A stretch of DNA of 64,000 nucleotides, taken from Chryseobacterium sp. GVT01B. Lineage in GTDB: Bacteria; Bacteroidota; Bacteroidia; Flavobacteriales; Weeksellaceae. The notes beneath the pieces were generated by a model. That model saw only the letters and a list, made by a program, of their open reading frames with translations. It was not told the DNA's origin and did not search any database. The stretch spans positions 186,001 through 250,000 of the forward strand of contig NZ_JAHXYI010000008.1 of assembly GCF_019970045.1 (NCBI RefSeq), given 5' to 3'. The first letter of the stretch is position 1. Every line of letters starts with the position of its first letter. The position numbers and the translations under genes are program-made. Of the stretch, positions 49,190-58,878 are shown piece after piece.

Positions 49190-50329
49190 ATGAGTTTATT
49201 ACACCCATATTATATTATTGCAATCCTCTATATGCTGTTCTTCAGTATTCAGGAGGTGTATGGAAAGAAGGTTGATAAAAAATGGTTCTGGTTCCTTGCT
49301 GTTTATTTCATTATTATTGTCGGGTTAAGAAATGAAGTAGGTCCTGACTACGGAAGTTACAAAGGGATTTATATTTACTCTGACACCAAAAGCTACTACA
49401 GTATCTTTATGAAGATGCTTCATATGGAAGGGTCTGAAAACCTTGATGTAGAGTGGCTGTATACACTGATTAACAAAATACTCCTCAATTTTTTTAATGC
49501 ACCTTTTTATATGCTGACCTTAGTCATTGCTATTTTTGCGATGATCTTTAAAGTAGAATATACAGAAGACAATACATTTTATCCGTTTACTTTTACCCTT
49601 TTTATGTTTATTCCCAACTTTTTTATCGGAGAAAGCGGGCAGATCAGACAAAACCTGGGGACTTTTATCGTTTACTTTGCGATACGGTATATCAAAGAAC
49701 GGAAATTCTGGCATTACTTATTTTTCATATTCATAGGATCAGGTATACACAGTGTTTGTTATTTATTCCTGCCTATGTATTGGCTGGCTCGTGTTCCACT
49801 AAATAAAACGATGATGCTGATTATGATCATAGGTTCCGTGTTTTTGTCTCCGTTTGAAATATACAGGAGTTTTGGAGGTTTTCTGGATGGGATGGCGTCG
49901 AACAGCGCTCTTGTAGAAGGTTTTAACGGGTATATGGATGTAACAGCACAACGATTGAATGGTGGGATAGGAATTCCGGAGGTGATGATGGCGATCCTGA
50001 CCTTCTTCCTTTTTGTTTTCGATACCAAGATGAAGGAGCTTTACCCTTATTATGAATACCATAGAAACTATGCTGTGGTTGGGATTTGCCTGTATTTTAT
50101 CTTTAGAAATAACCCGATTTTCTCATCGAGGCTTGCAGGAACATTTATCGGATTCTCGTATATTATCATTCCGAATGCGATGTATGTTGTTTCGGCGAGG
50201 ACCAAGAACATGATTTATACATTTATTATTTCACTCGTTGTCTTCAATTTTGTAGTCTTCTCACTCTTTAATAATATCAAGGCGGGACGATTTTCGATAG
50301 ACCGTTACAAAAACCACATTCTTCCATAA
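49190..50329 (+). CDS. EpsG-family membrane protein (polysaccharide polymerase-like)
   Basis: This 379-residue protein has 9-10 membrane helices and the EpsG-type N-terminal signature VGLRNEVGPDYGSYKGIY (about residues 43-60), followed by FIPNFFIGESGQIRQNLGTFIVYFAIRYI (spanning about 137-165). EpsG proteins take part in exopolysaccharide assembly, probably polymerisation. A longer frame to 49151 overlaps the previous gene; the ATG at 49190 lies just after that gene's stop. A strong terminator follows. Confidence 0.88.
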   Translation: MSLLHPYYIIAILYMLFFSIQEVYGKKVDKKWFWFLAVYFIIIVGLRNEVGPDYGSYKGIYIYSDTKSYYSIFMKMLHMEGSENLDVEWLYTLINKILLNFFNAPFYMLTLVIAIFAMIFKVEYTEDNTFYPFTFTLFMFIPNFFIGESGQIRQNLGTFIVYFAIRYIKERKFWHYLFFIFIGSGIHSVCYLFLPMYWLARVPLNKTMMLIMIIGSVFLSPFEIYRSFGGFLDGMASNSALVEGFNGYMDVTAQRLNGGIGIPEVMMAILTFFLFVFDTKMKELYPYYEYHRNYAVVGICLYFIFRNNPIFSSRLAGTFIGFSYIIIPNAMYVVSARTKNMIYTFIISLVVFNFVVFSLFNNIKAGRFSIDRYKNHILP

Positions 50330-50348
50330 TATTTATAAGATAAAATAT

Positions 50349-50378
50349 AAAGACAGCTTCCTAGCTGTCTTTTTTTTT
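50349..50378 (+). terminator. Rho-independent terminator
   Basis: Perfect 10-bp stem AAAGACAGCT/AGCTGTCTTT with a TCCT loop and a long T-run. It ends the EpsG-like gene transcript. Confidence 0.92.
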
Positions 50379-50533
50379 GTGAAAAGGTTGTTCATGTTTG
50401 TACTGTTTATTAGTTTTGTTTTGAATTATTAATATCATAATTCAAATATGTTATTAATATTTATAAAATAAATCTATTTTTATTGAAATAGGCTTAAAAA
50501 TTGTATTTGGATAATGACACTAAATTATAAGGT

Positions 50534-53500
50534 ATGAAAAGGTTAGCTGGAAAATTAGCGGCAGTCTTCTGTCTGATATCATTCAGTATCTGTTTGAAAG
50601 GTAATATCAGAGGAGGTCTTTCTTCAGTTGAGTATATAAAAGCAATTTCGGTTGCTAAAAATGTGGATTCACTGGTCAGGCCGGCACATGAATTGAAAAA
50701 AATATTTCTTCCGGATTGGAAAAAAGCACCTAACAGCTACATCTTTGATCCCGGTCAGAATAGTGAAGGCTTGCTGGTTCCTGTAAAGAAAGCATATGCA
50801 ATGTGGGAAGGAGGCGGATATCTCAACGGAAATGGGATTCCGGCAGGAACAGTGACTGCAGATGTACTCTGGGAAGATGTTCATGGTCTCATAAAATCCG
50901 GAGTAAATTATGCTCTCGAAATAATAGGGACAGGACAGGATGCTAAGATCAAAGTTCCCATTAATAAAACAAAAGAAGGAAATGCTGTGGTTGCCTTTAA
51001 AGTAAATGGAGAAATCTATTGGAGCTGGCATATCTGGGTTACTGATGATCCTACAAATGGAGTAACCTACCGAAGTTTCAATGCTGTTAAAAGAATGAAA
51101 TCAGACGGTACAACGGAAGTAATTCCGGATGCTGATTGGAAATGGATGGATAGGAATCTGGGTGCACTTACAAGCTCTATAACCGTATCAGACTGGAACA
51201 AAAGTATAGGACTTCTTTATCAATGGGGACGAAAAGATCCAATTCCACCATTGGTTACCAGAGGAAACGATTTCTATGAAGCTTCAGGATCTATAGGAAG
51301 AGTCAGACATAGAGGAGCGAAAAATATGAGTAATGCTGTAAGTATTGATGATCTTAGAAAATTTGTTTTGCTTTCCGGGGCAGAGGTTACCAATAACTTA
51401 AGACTTTCTGTAAAAAATCCGTTGAGCCTTATCTATGTCAATAAAGAAGATAATTCCGGTCAGGCTTATTACAATAATAATTTAAATCTTCCTGTCAATT
51501 GGTTTGGGAAGTCTACAACTTTGCCTACCAACCGGCTTTCTGAGCTTAACTTTTGGTCTGATAATGCACAGGGAAAAATAGAAGCTGTTTACAATACCGA
51601 TGAAAAAGCAAAACCTTACCGGGATAAATCTTCTTATGACCCATGTCCCAACGGATGGCGTATACCCTCTATGCTGGTTGCGAATCTTGCCTCCGGATCC
51701 TATATTGATGATATCAGAATAGACTTTTCACCTTTCGGAGTAAAAACCAATATGGCGAAAAATGTTTTTGAGACCAATAAATATCATATTATAAAACCAA
51801 CTAATGCAGGAATTCCTGCATTCATGACAGGGTTTAAGGTGTATCCTAATCTTGGTTTTGATCTTTCTGCAGTTGGAGGATATAATATGGGAATCTTTCC
51901 AGGAAATGGACAGCTTATCAGAGGGGCTCATTCGGGGCAGTATACAGATCAGCATCATATTGCCTTATGGACGGCTACCATGGCAAGGCAGTTCGATGCT
52001 TCTCCCGCTGTTACCGTTAGAGGGCTTTCTATGATTCCGGATAAAACGCAGCCTGATATTCCGGATGCCAATTATCCTAATATCAAAGGACGTTATTATT
52101 ACTTTCCTATGTCGGTAATGTATACCTCAGATGCGAACGGGTGCAGATGTATAAAAGATCCTTTATACCTTGTTAATGATTATGATTTTCCTACAGAATA
52201 TCTACCCGCAGCAACAGAATTTAAAGAAGGAATCAATAATCCCAACACCTACCAGATTGTTAAAAGCGGAACCACTGCCGTTATTGAAATTCCTGTGAGT
52301 AAGGCATTTTCAGTACAAAGTCAATTGTTGAATAATTCAGAGATATTAAACCCTTCCAATTTTAATAATTTAAAAGGAAATGTTCTCTGGACCACAAACA
52401 GCGGTCTTATCAGTAGCATTTCGGTAGTCAATCCGTCACCTTCTTCGCTGCAGAGTCTTACTAATTCAAAAATAGCGGTAGAAATAGCTCCTGATCAGAG
52501 TGGAAATGCTGTGGTAACCCTACATAACGGAAGTATATCAGCTCCGGTATATTGGAGTTGGCATATCTGGGTTACAGATTCCCCAATACAATCTTACACT
52601 TATACAACAGAGTCTCCGGAAGTCGTTACAAATTATGTAAATTATGTGAACAAAGCAGATGTTATATTGCAGACCACTTTCATGGATCGTAATCTTGGGG
52701 CAACAGATGCTTTTCCTAATGTTGCAAATCCCCTTGCACCCACCGCCGAAGAGCTGATGAAGATCCGTGCTTCTACAGGATTGCATTATCAATGGGGACG
52801 AAAAGACCCTATTCCTGCTTTTCAAAATGCGGATAACAGAAGTTTCTACAATATTTCTTTAGGAACTGCCGCTGCCAACGGAACGATTTCCTATGCTGCA
52901 CTTACTCCGGCTGATTATAACAATCTTTCAGGTAGCTATATAGTTCCTTACAATACTTACGCTTCTGCATCAAATGTGCAGGCTACAGACAAGCCGGAAG
53001 ATAAGATTTCCAAGATACTGTCTTATTCCGTTAAAAACCCTTTGGTATATATGATCCCAAGTACGTTTGCTCCTTATAACAGCGCGACACCCAATTATAC
53101 TAACGGAACAGATTGGCTGGCAACAGAACCCAACCTGGCACCTGACAGATGGGGAAGAGGAGGGGAGAAATCTCCTTTTGACCCTTGTCCGGAAGGCTGG
53201 CGAATTCCCGACCTGATGAATGTTGCTTTGGTTTCAGGAAGTGATTTCGGGCAGACTCCCTGGTATAAAAAAGATAAAAATATAGCCACATCATATAGTA
53301 TAGCCACTGATTACTTAGGAACCAGAGTGAGAAATTCAACCAATGCTACGGTAGGATATCTCTTTAATAATTCTGCATATCCTTTAGGAAACTACCCTGA
53401 TTCCGGATCAAGAGGCTTCAGAAGTGTAATAGCCAATCAGACGGCTCAGGGAACTTTTAATGTTCTTAATTTTCAGTATCCGGCTGTGTGGACATCAGCT

Positions 53501-53953
53501 TTAAATTCAAATTATTTGGGAAGACCGGTTAATGTACTTTTTGATGCTGCTTCTACTACCAACAGGATAATGGTCTTTCATGATAATAATGATCCGTATT
53601 TTGGTGCGGGATGCCGATGTGTAAAAATAGAATATGATGCAAATGGCAATGAAGAAGGGCCTGCTTCCAGAATCACAGTAATTCCTAGTGGCTCAACATT
53701 AAGTACTGCTAATGTAGAATTTAGAATCACGGAAAATAAAATTTCTTTATATCCAAGCCCGGTTTCTAATGTTCTATACATCAAGGCTGCTGAAAATAAA
53801 GAATATCATTATCAGATTTTTAATGCTTTGGGGCAGCTTGTGAAATCCGGTCAGTTTATAAATAATCAGACGGATGTGTCATCCTTGAATGCAGGCGTAT
53901 ATTTGATAAGGATAAATAATTCAGAAACAGTTGTCAAAATTATAAAACGATAA
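50534..53953 (+). CDS. Large T9SS-secreted protein with two FISUMP-like modules
   Basis: This 1139-residue protein has a signal peptide (LAAVFCLISFSICLKG) and two long homologous modules. Each has a YWSWHIWVTD segment (about residues 161 and 672), a WMDRNLGA or FMDRNLGA motif, YQWGRKDPIP and DPC-P-GWRIP, and ends in a C-R-C motif. This fits FISUMP-type domains. The last 72 residues (KISLYPSPVSNVLYIKAAENK onwards, ending LNAGVYLIRINNSETVVKIIKR) form a type A T9SS sorting domain, so the protein would be released or surface-anchored by type IX secretion. Confidence 0.9.
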   Translation: MKRLAGKLAAVFCLISFSICLKGNIRGGLSSVEYIKAISVAKNVDSLVRPAHELKKIFLPDWKKAPNSYIFDPGQNSEGLLVPVKKAYAMWEGGGYLNGNGIPAGTVTADVLWEDVHGLIKSGVNYALEIIGTGQDAKIKVPINKTKEGNAVVAFKVNGEIYWSWHIWVTDDPTNGVTYRSFNAVKRMKSDGTTEVIPDADWKWMDRNLGALTSSITVSDWNKSIGLLYQWGRKDPIPPLVTRGNDFYEASGSIGRVRHRGAKNMSNAVSIDDLRKFVLLSGAEVTNNLRLSVKNPLSLIYVNKEDNSGQAYYNNNLNLPVNWFGKSTTLPTNRLSELNFWSDNAQGKIEAVYNTDEKAKPYRDKSSYDPCPNGWRIPSMLVANLASGSYIDDIRIDFSPFGVKTNMAKNVFETNKYHIIKPTNAGIPAFMTGFKVYPNLGFDLSAVGGYNMGIFPGNGQLIRGAHSGQYTDQHHIALWTATMARQFDASPAVTVRGLSMIPDKTQPDIPDANYPNIKGRYYYFPMSVMYTSDANGCRCIKDPLYLVNDYDFPTEYLPAATEFKEGINNPNTYQIVKSGTTAVIEIPVSKAFSVQSQLLNNSEILNPSNFNNLKGNVLWTTNSGLISSISVVNPSPSSLQSLTNSKIAVEIAPDQSGNAVVTLHNGSISAPVYWSWHIWVTDSPIQSYTYTTESPEVVTNYVNYVNKADVILQTTFMDRNLGATDAFPNVANPLAPTAEELMKIRASTGLHYQWGRKDPIPAFQNADNRSFYNISLGTAAANGTISYAALTPADYNNLSGSYIVPYNTYASASNVQATDKPEDKISKILSYSVKNPLVYMIPSTFAPYNSATPNYTNGTDWLATEPNLAPDRWGRGGEKSPFDPCPEGWRIPDLMNVALVSGSDFGQTPWYKKDKNIATSYSIATDYLGTRVRNSTNATVGYLFNNSAYPLGNYPDSGSRGFRSVIANQTAQGTFNVLNFQYPAVWTSALNSNYLGRPVNVLFDAASTTNRIMVFHDNNDPYFGAGCRCVKIEYDANGNEEGPASRITVIPSGSTLSTANVEFRITENKISLYPSPVSNVLYIKAAENKEYHYQIFNALGQLVKSGQFINNQTDVSSLNAGVYLIRINNSETVVKIIKR

Positions 53954-53972
53954 ATTCTGAAAATAGGATTTT

Positions 53973-54007
53973 AAAAAGCAGAATGAGGTCTCTTGTTCTG
54001 CTTTTTT
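53973..54007 (+). terminator. Rho-independent terminator
   Basis: AAAAAGCAGAA pairs with TTCTGCTTTTT around a 12-base loop, followed by T. It ends the T9SS protein transcript. Confidence 0.8.
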
Positions 54008-54204
54008 ATATCTAAGCATATCTCTTACATCTATGATGGCTGATGAAAAATTCTATATCATAAAATGTTGATAACTATATAACGCTCTAAAACCTATACT
54101 ACAAAGGACTTGATTCTTTAAAAAATGGTTGCTGAAAAGGGGTATAAACCAGCTGGATTGTTAAATTAAACCCGTTTTACAAAAAGTATATAATAAAAAA
54201 GCTT

Positions 54205-54212
54205 TACTTTTG
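54205..54212 (+). promoter_or_regulatory. topA promoter -7 box (TACTTTTG)
   Basis: Exact TAnnTTTG match ending 18 bp before the topA ATG. Confidence 0.55.
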
Positions 54213-54230
54213 CAAAAATTTTTAGTTAGA

Positions 54231-56807
54231 ATGTCGAAAAATTTAGTAATCGTAGAGTCCCCGGCAAAAGCAAAAACTATTCAGAAATATTTAGGAAAGG
54301 ATTTTGAAGTGAAATCCAGTTTCGGGCATATCCGGGACCTTCCTAAAAAAGGAATGGGGATAGACCTTACTACATTCAGTCCTGATTACGAAGTTTCCGC
54401 AGACAAGAAGAAATTGGTAACCGAATTAAAGGCTGCAGTAAAGAAAGCCGATATGGTATGGCTCGCTTCCGATGAGGACCGCGAAGGAGAGGCTATTGCA
54501 TGGCACCTGGCGGATGAATTGAAGTTGAAGCCTGAAAACAGAAAAAGAATTGTTTTCCATGAGATTACCAAAAACGCCATTCTAAAAGCAATCGACAATC
54601 CTAGAGATATTGATCAGAACTTAGTAAATGCCCAGCAGGCAAGAAGAGTGCTGGACAGAATTGTAGGTTTTGAAATGTCACCCGTTTTATGGAAGAAAGT
54701 AAAACCGGGATTATCTGCCGGAAGAGTACAATCTGTAGCAGTACGATTAATTGTTGAAAGAGAAAAGGAGATTCGTGAGTTTAAACCAAAAGCAAGTTTT
54801 AAACTTGATGGAATCTTTTTAAATAAAACAGAGCAGGAAATAGCTGCCAAACTTAAAAAAGACTTCGAAAAAGAAGAAGAAGCAGAAAAATTCCTTGAGC
54901 AGGCAAAAACTACAGAATTTAAAGTTCTGAATGTTGAAACCAAACCGGGTACACGTTCCGCTTCAGCTCCGTTTACAACTTCTACATTACAGCAAGAGGC
55001 TTCTTCAAGACTTGGATATAATGTAACCAATACCATGCGTCTGGCACAAAGGCTGTATGAAGAAGGATACATTACCTATATGAGAACAGACTCCGTAAAC
55101 CTTTCTCAGGAAGCTATCGAAGGAGCTAAAAAGCAAATTACATCAGAATACGGAGCAGAATATTCTTCTCCAAGAAATTATACTACAAAATCTGCTTCTG
55201 CACAAGAAGCTCACGAAGCAATCCGTCCAACGGATTTTGGAGTGAAAAGCATAGGAGATGCACAACTGAATAAATTATACCAACTAATATACAGAAGAAC
55301 GCTTGCTTCTCAGATGGCTAATGCCAAAATTGAAAAGACGGTGATTGAAATCGGAAATGCATCATTACCCCATCATTTTGAAGCACAGGGAGAAGTAATC
55401 ATATTTGATGGTTTCCTGAAAGCTTACGGTATTGTGAAGACAGAAGATGAAGATGAGGAAAACAATGATAAATTACTTCCAAAAGTAACTGTAGGAGAAG
55501 TATTGAACTATAAAACCATTACTGCTACTGAAAAATTCACAAGACCAAGTGCAAGATATACAGAAGCCGGATTGGTGAGAAAGCTTGAAGAATTAGGGAT
55601 TGGTAGACCATCTACTTATGCTCCAACGATTCAGACGATTCAGAACAGAGAATATGTGGATAAGAGAGAAATTGAACCACATACCCGTGAAGTGATCAAA
55701 ATGTCTTTAGCAAAAGATAAGATCAAAAAAGTACTTCTTGAAGAAAAATTCGGAGGCGATAAAAATAAGTTCATTCCTACAGATATAGGTGAAGTGGTAA
55801 ATGATTTCCTGACGGATAACTTCAGAGAAATCCTTGACTACGGTTTCACAGCAAGAGTAGAAGAAAGTTTTGACGAAATTGCAAGTGGCGATCAGAAATG
55901 GAAGGAGATGATGACGAATTTCTACTCAAAATTCCACCCAAGAATTGAAGATGTAGAAGAAAATGCTGACCGTGCAACTGGAGACAGACTATTAGGGGTA
56001 GATCCAAAAACAGGTAAAAATGTTCATGCAAGAATCGGAAGATTTGGAGCGATGATCCAGATTGGAGAAACTGACGATGAGGAAAAACCAATTTTTGCTT
56101 CCTTAATGACGGGTCAGAATATTGCAACCATTACTTTTGAAGAGGCATTGGAACTATTCAAACTGCCTTTCGATTTAAATGAAGTGGATGGACAGTCCGT
56201 TTCTGTAGGTGTTGGTAGATTTGGACCTTATGTGAAATGGGGAGAAACTTATATCAGCATTCCGAAAGGAGAAGACCCTCTTTCTGTAGATCAGAAACGT
56301 GCGGAGGAAATTATCAACGAAAAGAAAATTGCTGATGCTCCTATCGCAACTTATAAAGGAGAGCCGGTTACGAAAGGAACAGGAAGATTCGGACCATTTA
56401 TCAAATACAAAGCTATTTTCGTAAATGTTCCAAAGAAATATGACTTTGAAAATCTTTCTCAGAGCGATATCAATGAATTAATTGATGCGAAGCTTGAAAA
56501 AGAAGCCAACCGATACATTCAGCAGTGGGAAAAAGAAAAAATTTCCATTGAAAACGGAAGATGGGGGCCTTTCATCAAATTTGGAAAAGCAATGTTCAAA
56601 ATTCCGAAGAAAGCAGACGATACAAAATACGAAGCTGATGAATTGAAAGAACTTTCTTTAGATGAGGTTAAAAAATGGATTACAGATCAGGATCCCAAAG
56701 CTTTTGCAGAAAAGAAAAAACCTGCCGCTAAAAAAGCAGCCACAACTAAAAAAGCTACTACAACAGCGAAAAAGCCTGCGGCTAAGAAACCGGCAGCTAA
56801 AAAATAA
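54231..56807 (+). CDS. topA: DNA topoisomerase I
   Basis: This 858-residue type IA topoisomerase relaxes negative supercoils. The TOPRIM domain has LVIVESPAKAKTI (residues 5-17) and SDEDREGEAIAWHL (about 81-94), and the active Tyr lies in YITYMRTDSVNL (about 284). The C-terminal part carries repeats of the FGPYVKWG/GPFIKY type (about 610-800) instead of zinc ribbons. A Lys/Ala-rich tail of about 30 residues follows, probably for DNA contact. A TTG at 54210 is in frame but overlaps the promoter box; the ATG at 54231 gives the normal MSKNLVIVESPAKA start. Confidence 0.98.
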   Translation: MSKNLVIVESPAKAKTIQKYLGKDFEVKSSFGHIRDLPKKGMGIDLTTFSPDYEVSADKKKLVTELKAAVKKADMVWLASDEDREGEAIAWHLADELKLKPENRKRIVFHEITKNAILKAIDNPRDIDQNLVNAQQARRVLDRIVGFEMSPVLWKKVKPGLSAGRVQSVAVRLIVEREKEIREFKPKASFKLDGIFLNKTEQEIAAKLKKDFEKEEEAEKFLEQAKTTEFKVLNVETKPGTRSASAPFTTSTLQQEASSRLGYNVTNTMRLAQRLYEEGYITYMRTDSVNLSQEAIEGAKKQITSEYGAEYSSPRNYTTKSASAQEAHEAIRPTDFGVKSIGDAQLNKLYQLIYRRTLASQMANAKIEKTVIEIGNASLPHHFEAQGEVIIFDGFLKAYGIVKTEDEDEENNDKLLPKVTVGEVLNYKTITATEKFTRPSARYTEAGLVRKLEELGIGRPSTYAPTIQTIQNREYVDKREIEPHTREVIKMSLAKDKIKKVLLEEKFGGDKNKFIPTDIGEVVNDFLTDNFREILDYGFTARVEESFDEIASGDQKWKEMMTNFYSKFHPRIEDVEENADRATGDRLLGVDPKTGKNVHARIGRFGAMIQIGETDDEEKPIFASLMTGQNIATITFEEALELFKLPFDLNEVDGQSVSVGVGRFGPYVKWGETYISIPKGEDPLSVDQKRAEEIINEKKIADAPIATYKGEPVTKGTGRFGPFIKYKAIFVNVPKKYDFENLSQSDINELIDAKLEKEANRYIQQWEKEKISIENGRWGPFIKFGKAMFKIPKKADDTKYEADELKELSLDEVKKWITDQDPKAFAEKKKPAAKKAATTKKATTTAKKPAAKKPAAKK

Positions 56808-56830
56808 ATAATTTTTAATAAAAATAGGGA

Positions 56831-56860
56831 AGCACAGATTTAGGTCTGTGCTTTTTTTGT
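56831..56860 (+). terminator. topA terminator
   Basis: AAGCACAGA pairs with TCTGTGCTT around a TTTAGG loop, followed by a T-run. Confidence 0.9.
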
Positions 56861-56964
56861 TTTGTAAAGTAAGTTACAACATCATGACACAGGTTTTATG
56901 GACTTTGATTTTCATTGAAATCATTAAAAAAAATAAAACTGCATAGGATAATATGTTAAATAAA

Positions 56965-56990
56965 TTTCCCAATATCGGGAAATAACTTTG
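56965..56990 (+). promoter_or_regulatory. Promoter with adjacent palindrome (operator candidate)
   Basis: TTTCCC and GGGAAA flank AATATC at 56965-56982 and touch the exact -7 box TAACTTTG at 56983-56990. The palindrome falls where a repressor would block RNA polymerase. The transcript would have a leader of about 185 bases before the ATG at 57184; the rest of the 56861-57183 gap shows no gene. Confidence 0.5.
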
Positions 56991-57183
56991 CGAATGACCA
57001 TGATTACTTAGCTCTAAGTATAAATACGCAAATGGAAAATTCAGTACTAAGACTATGATATTCAGTGTTTTGATTCTTTAGTTTTACATCGTAATATTAC
57101 AAACGGTGGAGCTCAGAAACCACTTTAAAAAACGAGGCGGATTCTGAAAAGCCAAACGAGTAAGAAAACAAAACTATAAAATC

Positions 57184-57558
57184 ATGCCAGAATTTAAATT
57201 TAGCGAAGAAGCTATTTCGCACGCATTAGAAGCAGCAAAAAGATCACACGAAGACAGTCAGGCAAGTCGCCGCTCATCTGGAGCAGACTCAGACTTAAGC
57301 CTTGCCAACGCAAGCGCAGGGTATCTTCTTGTAACAGCAGAGTGTATATCAATTACTGTTGAGAACAACAAAGTTTGTATCAACCTACCATTAGGTTTCG
57401 GGAAATATTGTTTTAGTATACCATTAAGTATTCCTAATGGGACAGCTGGCCAGGCTTGCTTATCTATATGTACTACCTGGGGAATTCCAACAGGAATCAG
57501 AGTTACTATTATTATAGGTGGAATAACAATTATCAGTCAGTCATTCGGGAAATGCTAA
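57184..57558 (+). CDS. Small Cys-containing protein of unknown function
   Basis: This 124-residue protein has a charged N-terminal helix (EEAISHALEAAKRSHEDSQASRR), a Ser/Ala-rich linker, and a strand-rich C-terminal part with six Cys (ECISITVENNKVCINLPLGFGKYCF, then ACLSICTTWG, ending FGKC). No signal peptide or known domain was recognised. It has its own promoter with a palindrome and its own terminator, so it is a regulated single gene. The N-terminal part could be a leader or chaperone-binding segment; that is a guess. Confidence 0.7.
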   Translation: MPEFKFSEEAISHALEAAKRSHEDSQASRRSSGADSDLSLANASAGYLLVTAECISITVENNKVCINLPLGFGKYCFSIPLSIPNGTAGQACLSICTTWGIPTGIRVTIIIGGITIISQSFGKC

Positions 57559-57586
57559 TCAGTTAACAACCGAATTAGAATAAAAG

Positions 57587-57618
57587 TCCGTCTCATGCAA
57601 TGTATGAGGCGGATTTGT
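57587..57618 (+). terminator. Terminator of the Cys-containing protein gene
   Basis: TCCGTCTCAT pairs with ATGAGGCGGA (one wobble) around a short loop, followed by TTTG and a T-run. Confidence 0.8.
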
Positions 57619-57626
57619 TTTTGCAA

Positions 57627-57659
57627 AACCTTGTCAAAGTTTAAAACTTTGACAAGGTT
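57627..57659. repeat. Perfect 33-bp palindrome
   Basis: AACCTTGTCAAAGTTT and its exact complement flank a single A. It starts about ten bases after the terminator stem and lies in the gap before the arginase-like gene. From memory, closely similar palindromes are scattered through flavobacterial genomes, so this is probably a dispersed repeat rather than a local operator. Confidence 0.85.
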
Positions 57660-57760
57660 GATAAAAAATAAGGTCGTAAAAATACAAAGCTGTTAAAAAA
57701 ATATTGATGCCTTTTTTGTGAACAAAAAGAATACACCCTATTCAGTTCCTATGTTTTTTG

Positions 57761-57768
57761 TATGTTTG
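57761..57768 (+). promoter_or_regulatory. Promoter -7 box (TATGTTTG)
   Basis: Exact TAnnTTTG match ending 36 bp before the ATG at 57805. It favours that start over the longer frame from 57718, which would include the promoter. Confidence 0.6.
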
Positions 57769-57804
57769 TTATATCAAGCAATTAATAAATTATTATATTC
57801 AAAT

Positions 57805-58875
57805 ATGGATTTCGAAGACTTTATCATTTCACCAAGAAATTTTAAAACAGAAAGCTGGCAGATAGGAAATCGGATTACAAAAGATATTAAAGAAGACAGT
57901 ATTGTTCTTTTATTTGTATCTGATTACAGAGGGGTAGGCGGAGATGCAGAAGTACAGGATTTTACAGCGGTGAGGAACGAGTTTTATAAACTTTCGCAGA
58001 TGGATTTTGAAATTCCTATTGTAGATCTTGGAGATCTGGTGTCCGGGAAATCTGTTCAGGATACCCACTATATTTTGCAGGAAGTCTTGTCGGCATGTCA
58101 TTACAAAAGAGCGATTCCTGTTATTGTAGGTGGATCCAATGATTTTGCCTTCTCATTATTTTCTGCTTTGAATTTTCATCAGAAAAATATCAATTACACC
58201 CAGATCAGTAATATTATTTCTCTTCAACAGGGTGAAACGATCAATGAACATACTTTCTTGGGTAAAATTTTCGGAGCCAAGAATTTCTCTATTAAAAATT
58301 ATCATCATTTAGGGTACCAGAAGCATTTGAATGAAATGGATTCCGTAAGATTGATCAAAGAAGTGGAGTTTGACATCATCCGTCTTGCTGAAATGATGAA
58401 TTCTACAGAAAAAACAGAACCTTTCTTCAGAAAAGCTGATCTGGTAACCGTAAATTGTGATGCTGTGGAAAGTTTCAGCGAACCTTTTTCCATGAATCCA
58501 CAGGTAAATGGATTAAACAGAAGAGAGATTTGTGCCTACATGAAAGAAATCGGATTGAGTGAAAACCTGAAATCTGTAGGGATTTTTAATTATAATATTT
58601 ATTCAGAAAACCAGTTGAATCACCAGCTTTTAGCGCAAATGTTATGGTATCTGATCGAAGGAATCAATATACAGCATTCCCATCCAAAAGAAAGACATTA
58701 TGAGCTGTTTTATGTTTTGATAGATGACAGACAATATGCTTTCAAGCGTGATACTTTCAGTAATTTGTGGTATTTTGGTGATGATGAAAATATAGAGAAC
58801 TGCATTCCATGTTCCAGAAAGGATTTTGATGAAGCTAAAAAAGGCTGGCTGAACGCAAGGCTGACGAAAATTTAA
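57805..58875 (+). CDS. Arginase/formimidoylglutamase-fold protein with degenerate metal sites
   Basis: This 356-residue protein has the arginase-family fold: LLFVSDYRGVGGDAEVQDF near the start, then AIPVIVGGSNDFAFSLFSAL (about residues 104-123), and KADLVTVNCDAVES (about 213). In active enzymes these places carry GGxH, DAHxD and DxD metal ligands. Here the first reads GGSN, the DAHxD region reads ISNIISLQ, and only one Asp remains in the last. It is probably a non-metal or inactive family member. It starts the polysaccharide region and lies three bases before a glycosyltransferase gene. Confidence 0.8.
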   Translation: MDFEDFIISPRNFKTESWQIGNRITKDIKEDSIVLLFVSDYRGVGGDAEVQDFTAVRNEFYKLSQMDFEIPIVDLGDLVSGKSVQDTHYILQEVLSACHYKRAIPVIVGGSNDFAFSLFSALNFHQKNINYTQISNIISLQQGETINEHTFLGKIFGAKNFSIKNYHHLGYQKHLNEMDSVRLIKEVEFDIIRLAEMMNSTEKTEPFFRKADLVTVNCDAVESFSEPFSMNPQVNGLNRREICAYMKEIGLSENLKSVGIFNYNIYSENQLNHQLLAQMLWYLIEGINIQHSHPKERHYELFYVLIDDRQYAFKRDTFSNLWYFGDDENIENCIPCSRKDFDEAKKGWLNARLTKI

Positions 58876-58878
58876 TGT

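Noticed and set aside
54210..54230. TTG start for topA
   Set aside because: It falls inside the -7 promoter box; ATG 54231 gives the normal TopA N-terminus.
57718..57804. Longer N-terminus of the arginase-like protein
   Set aside because: The segment contains an exact promoter box at 57761 and encodes residues without similarity to the family.
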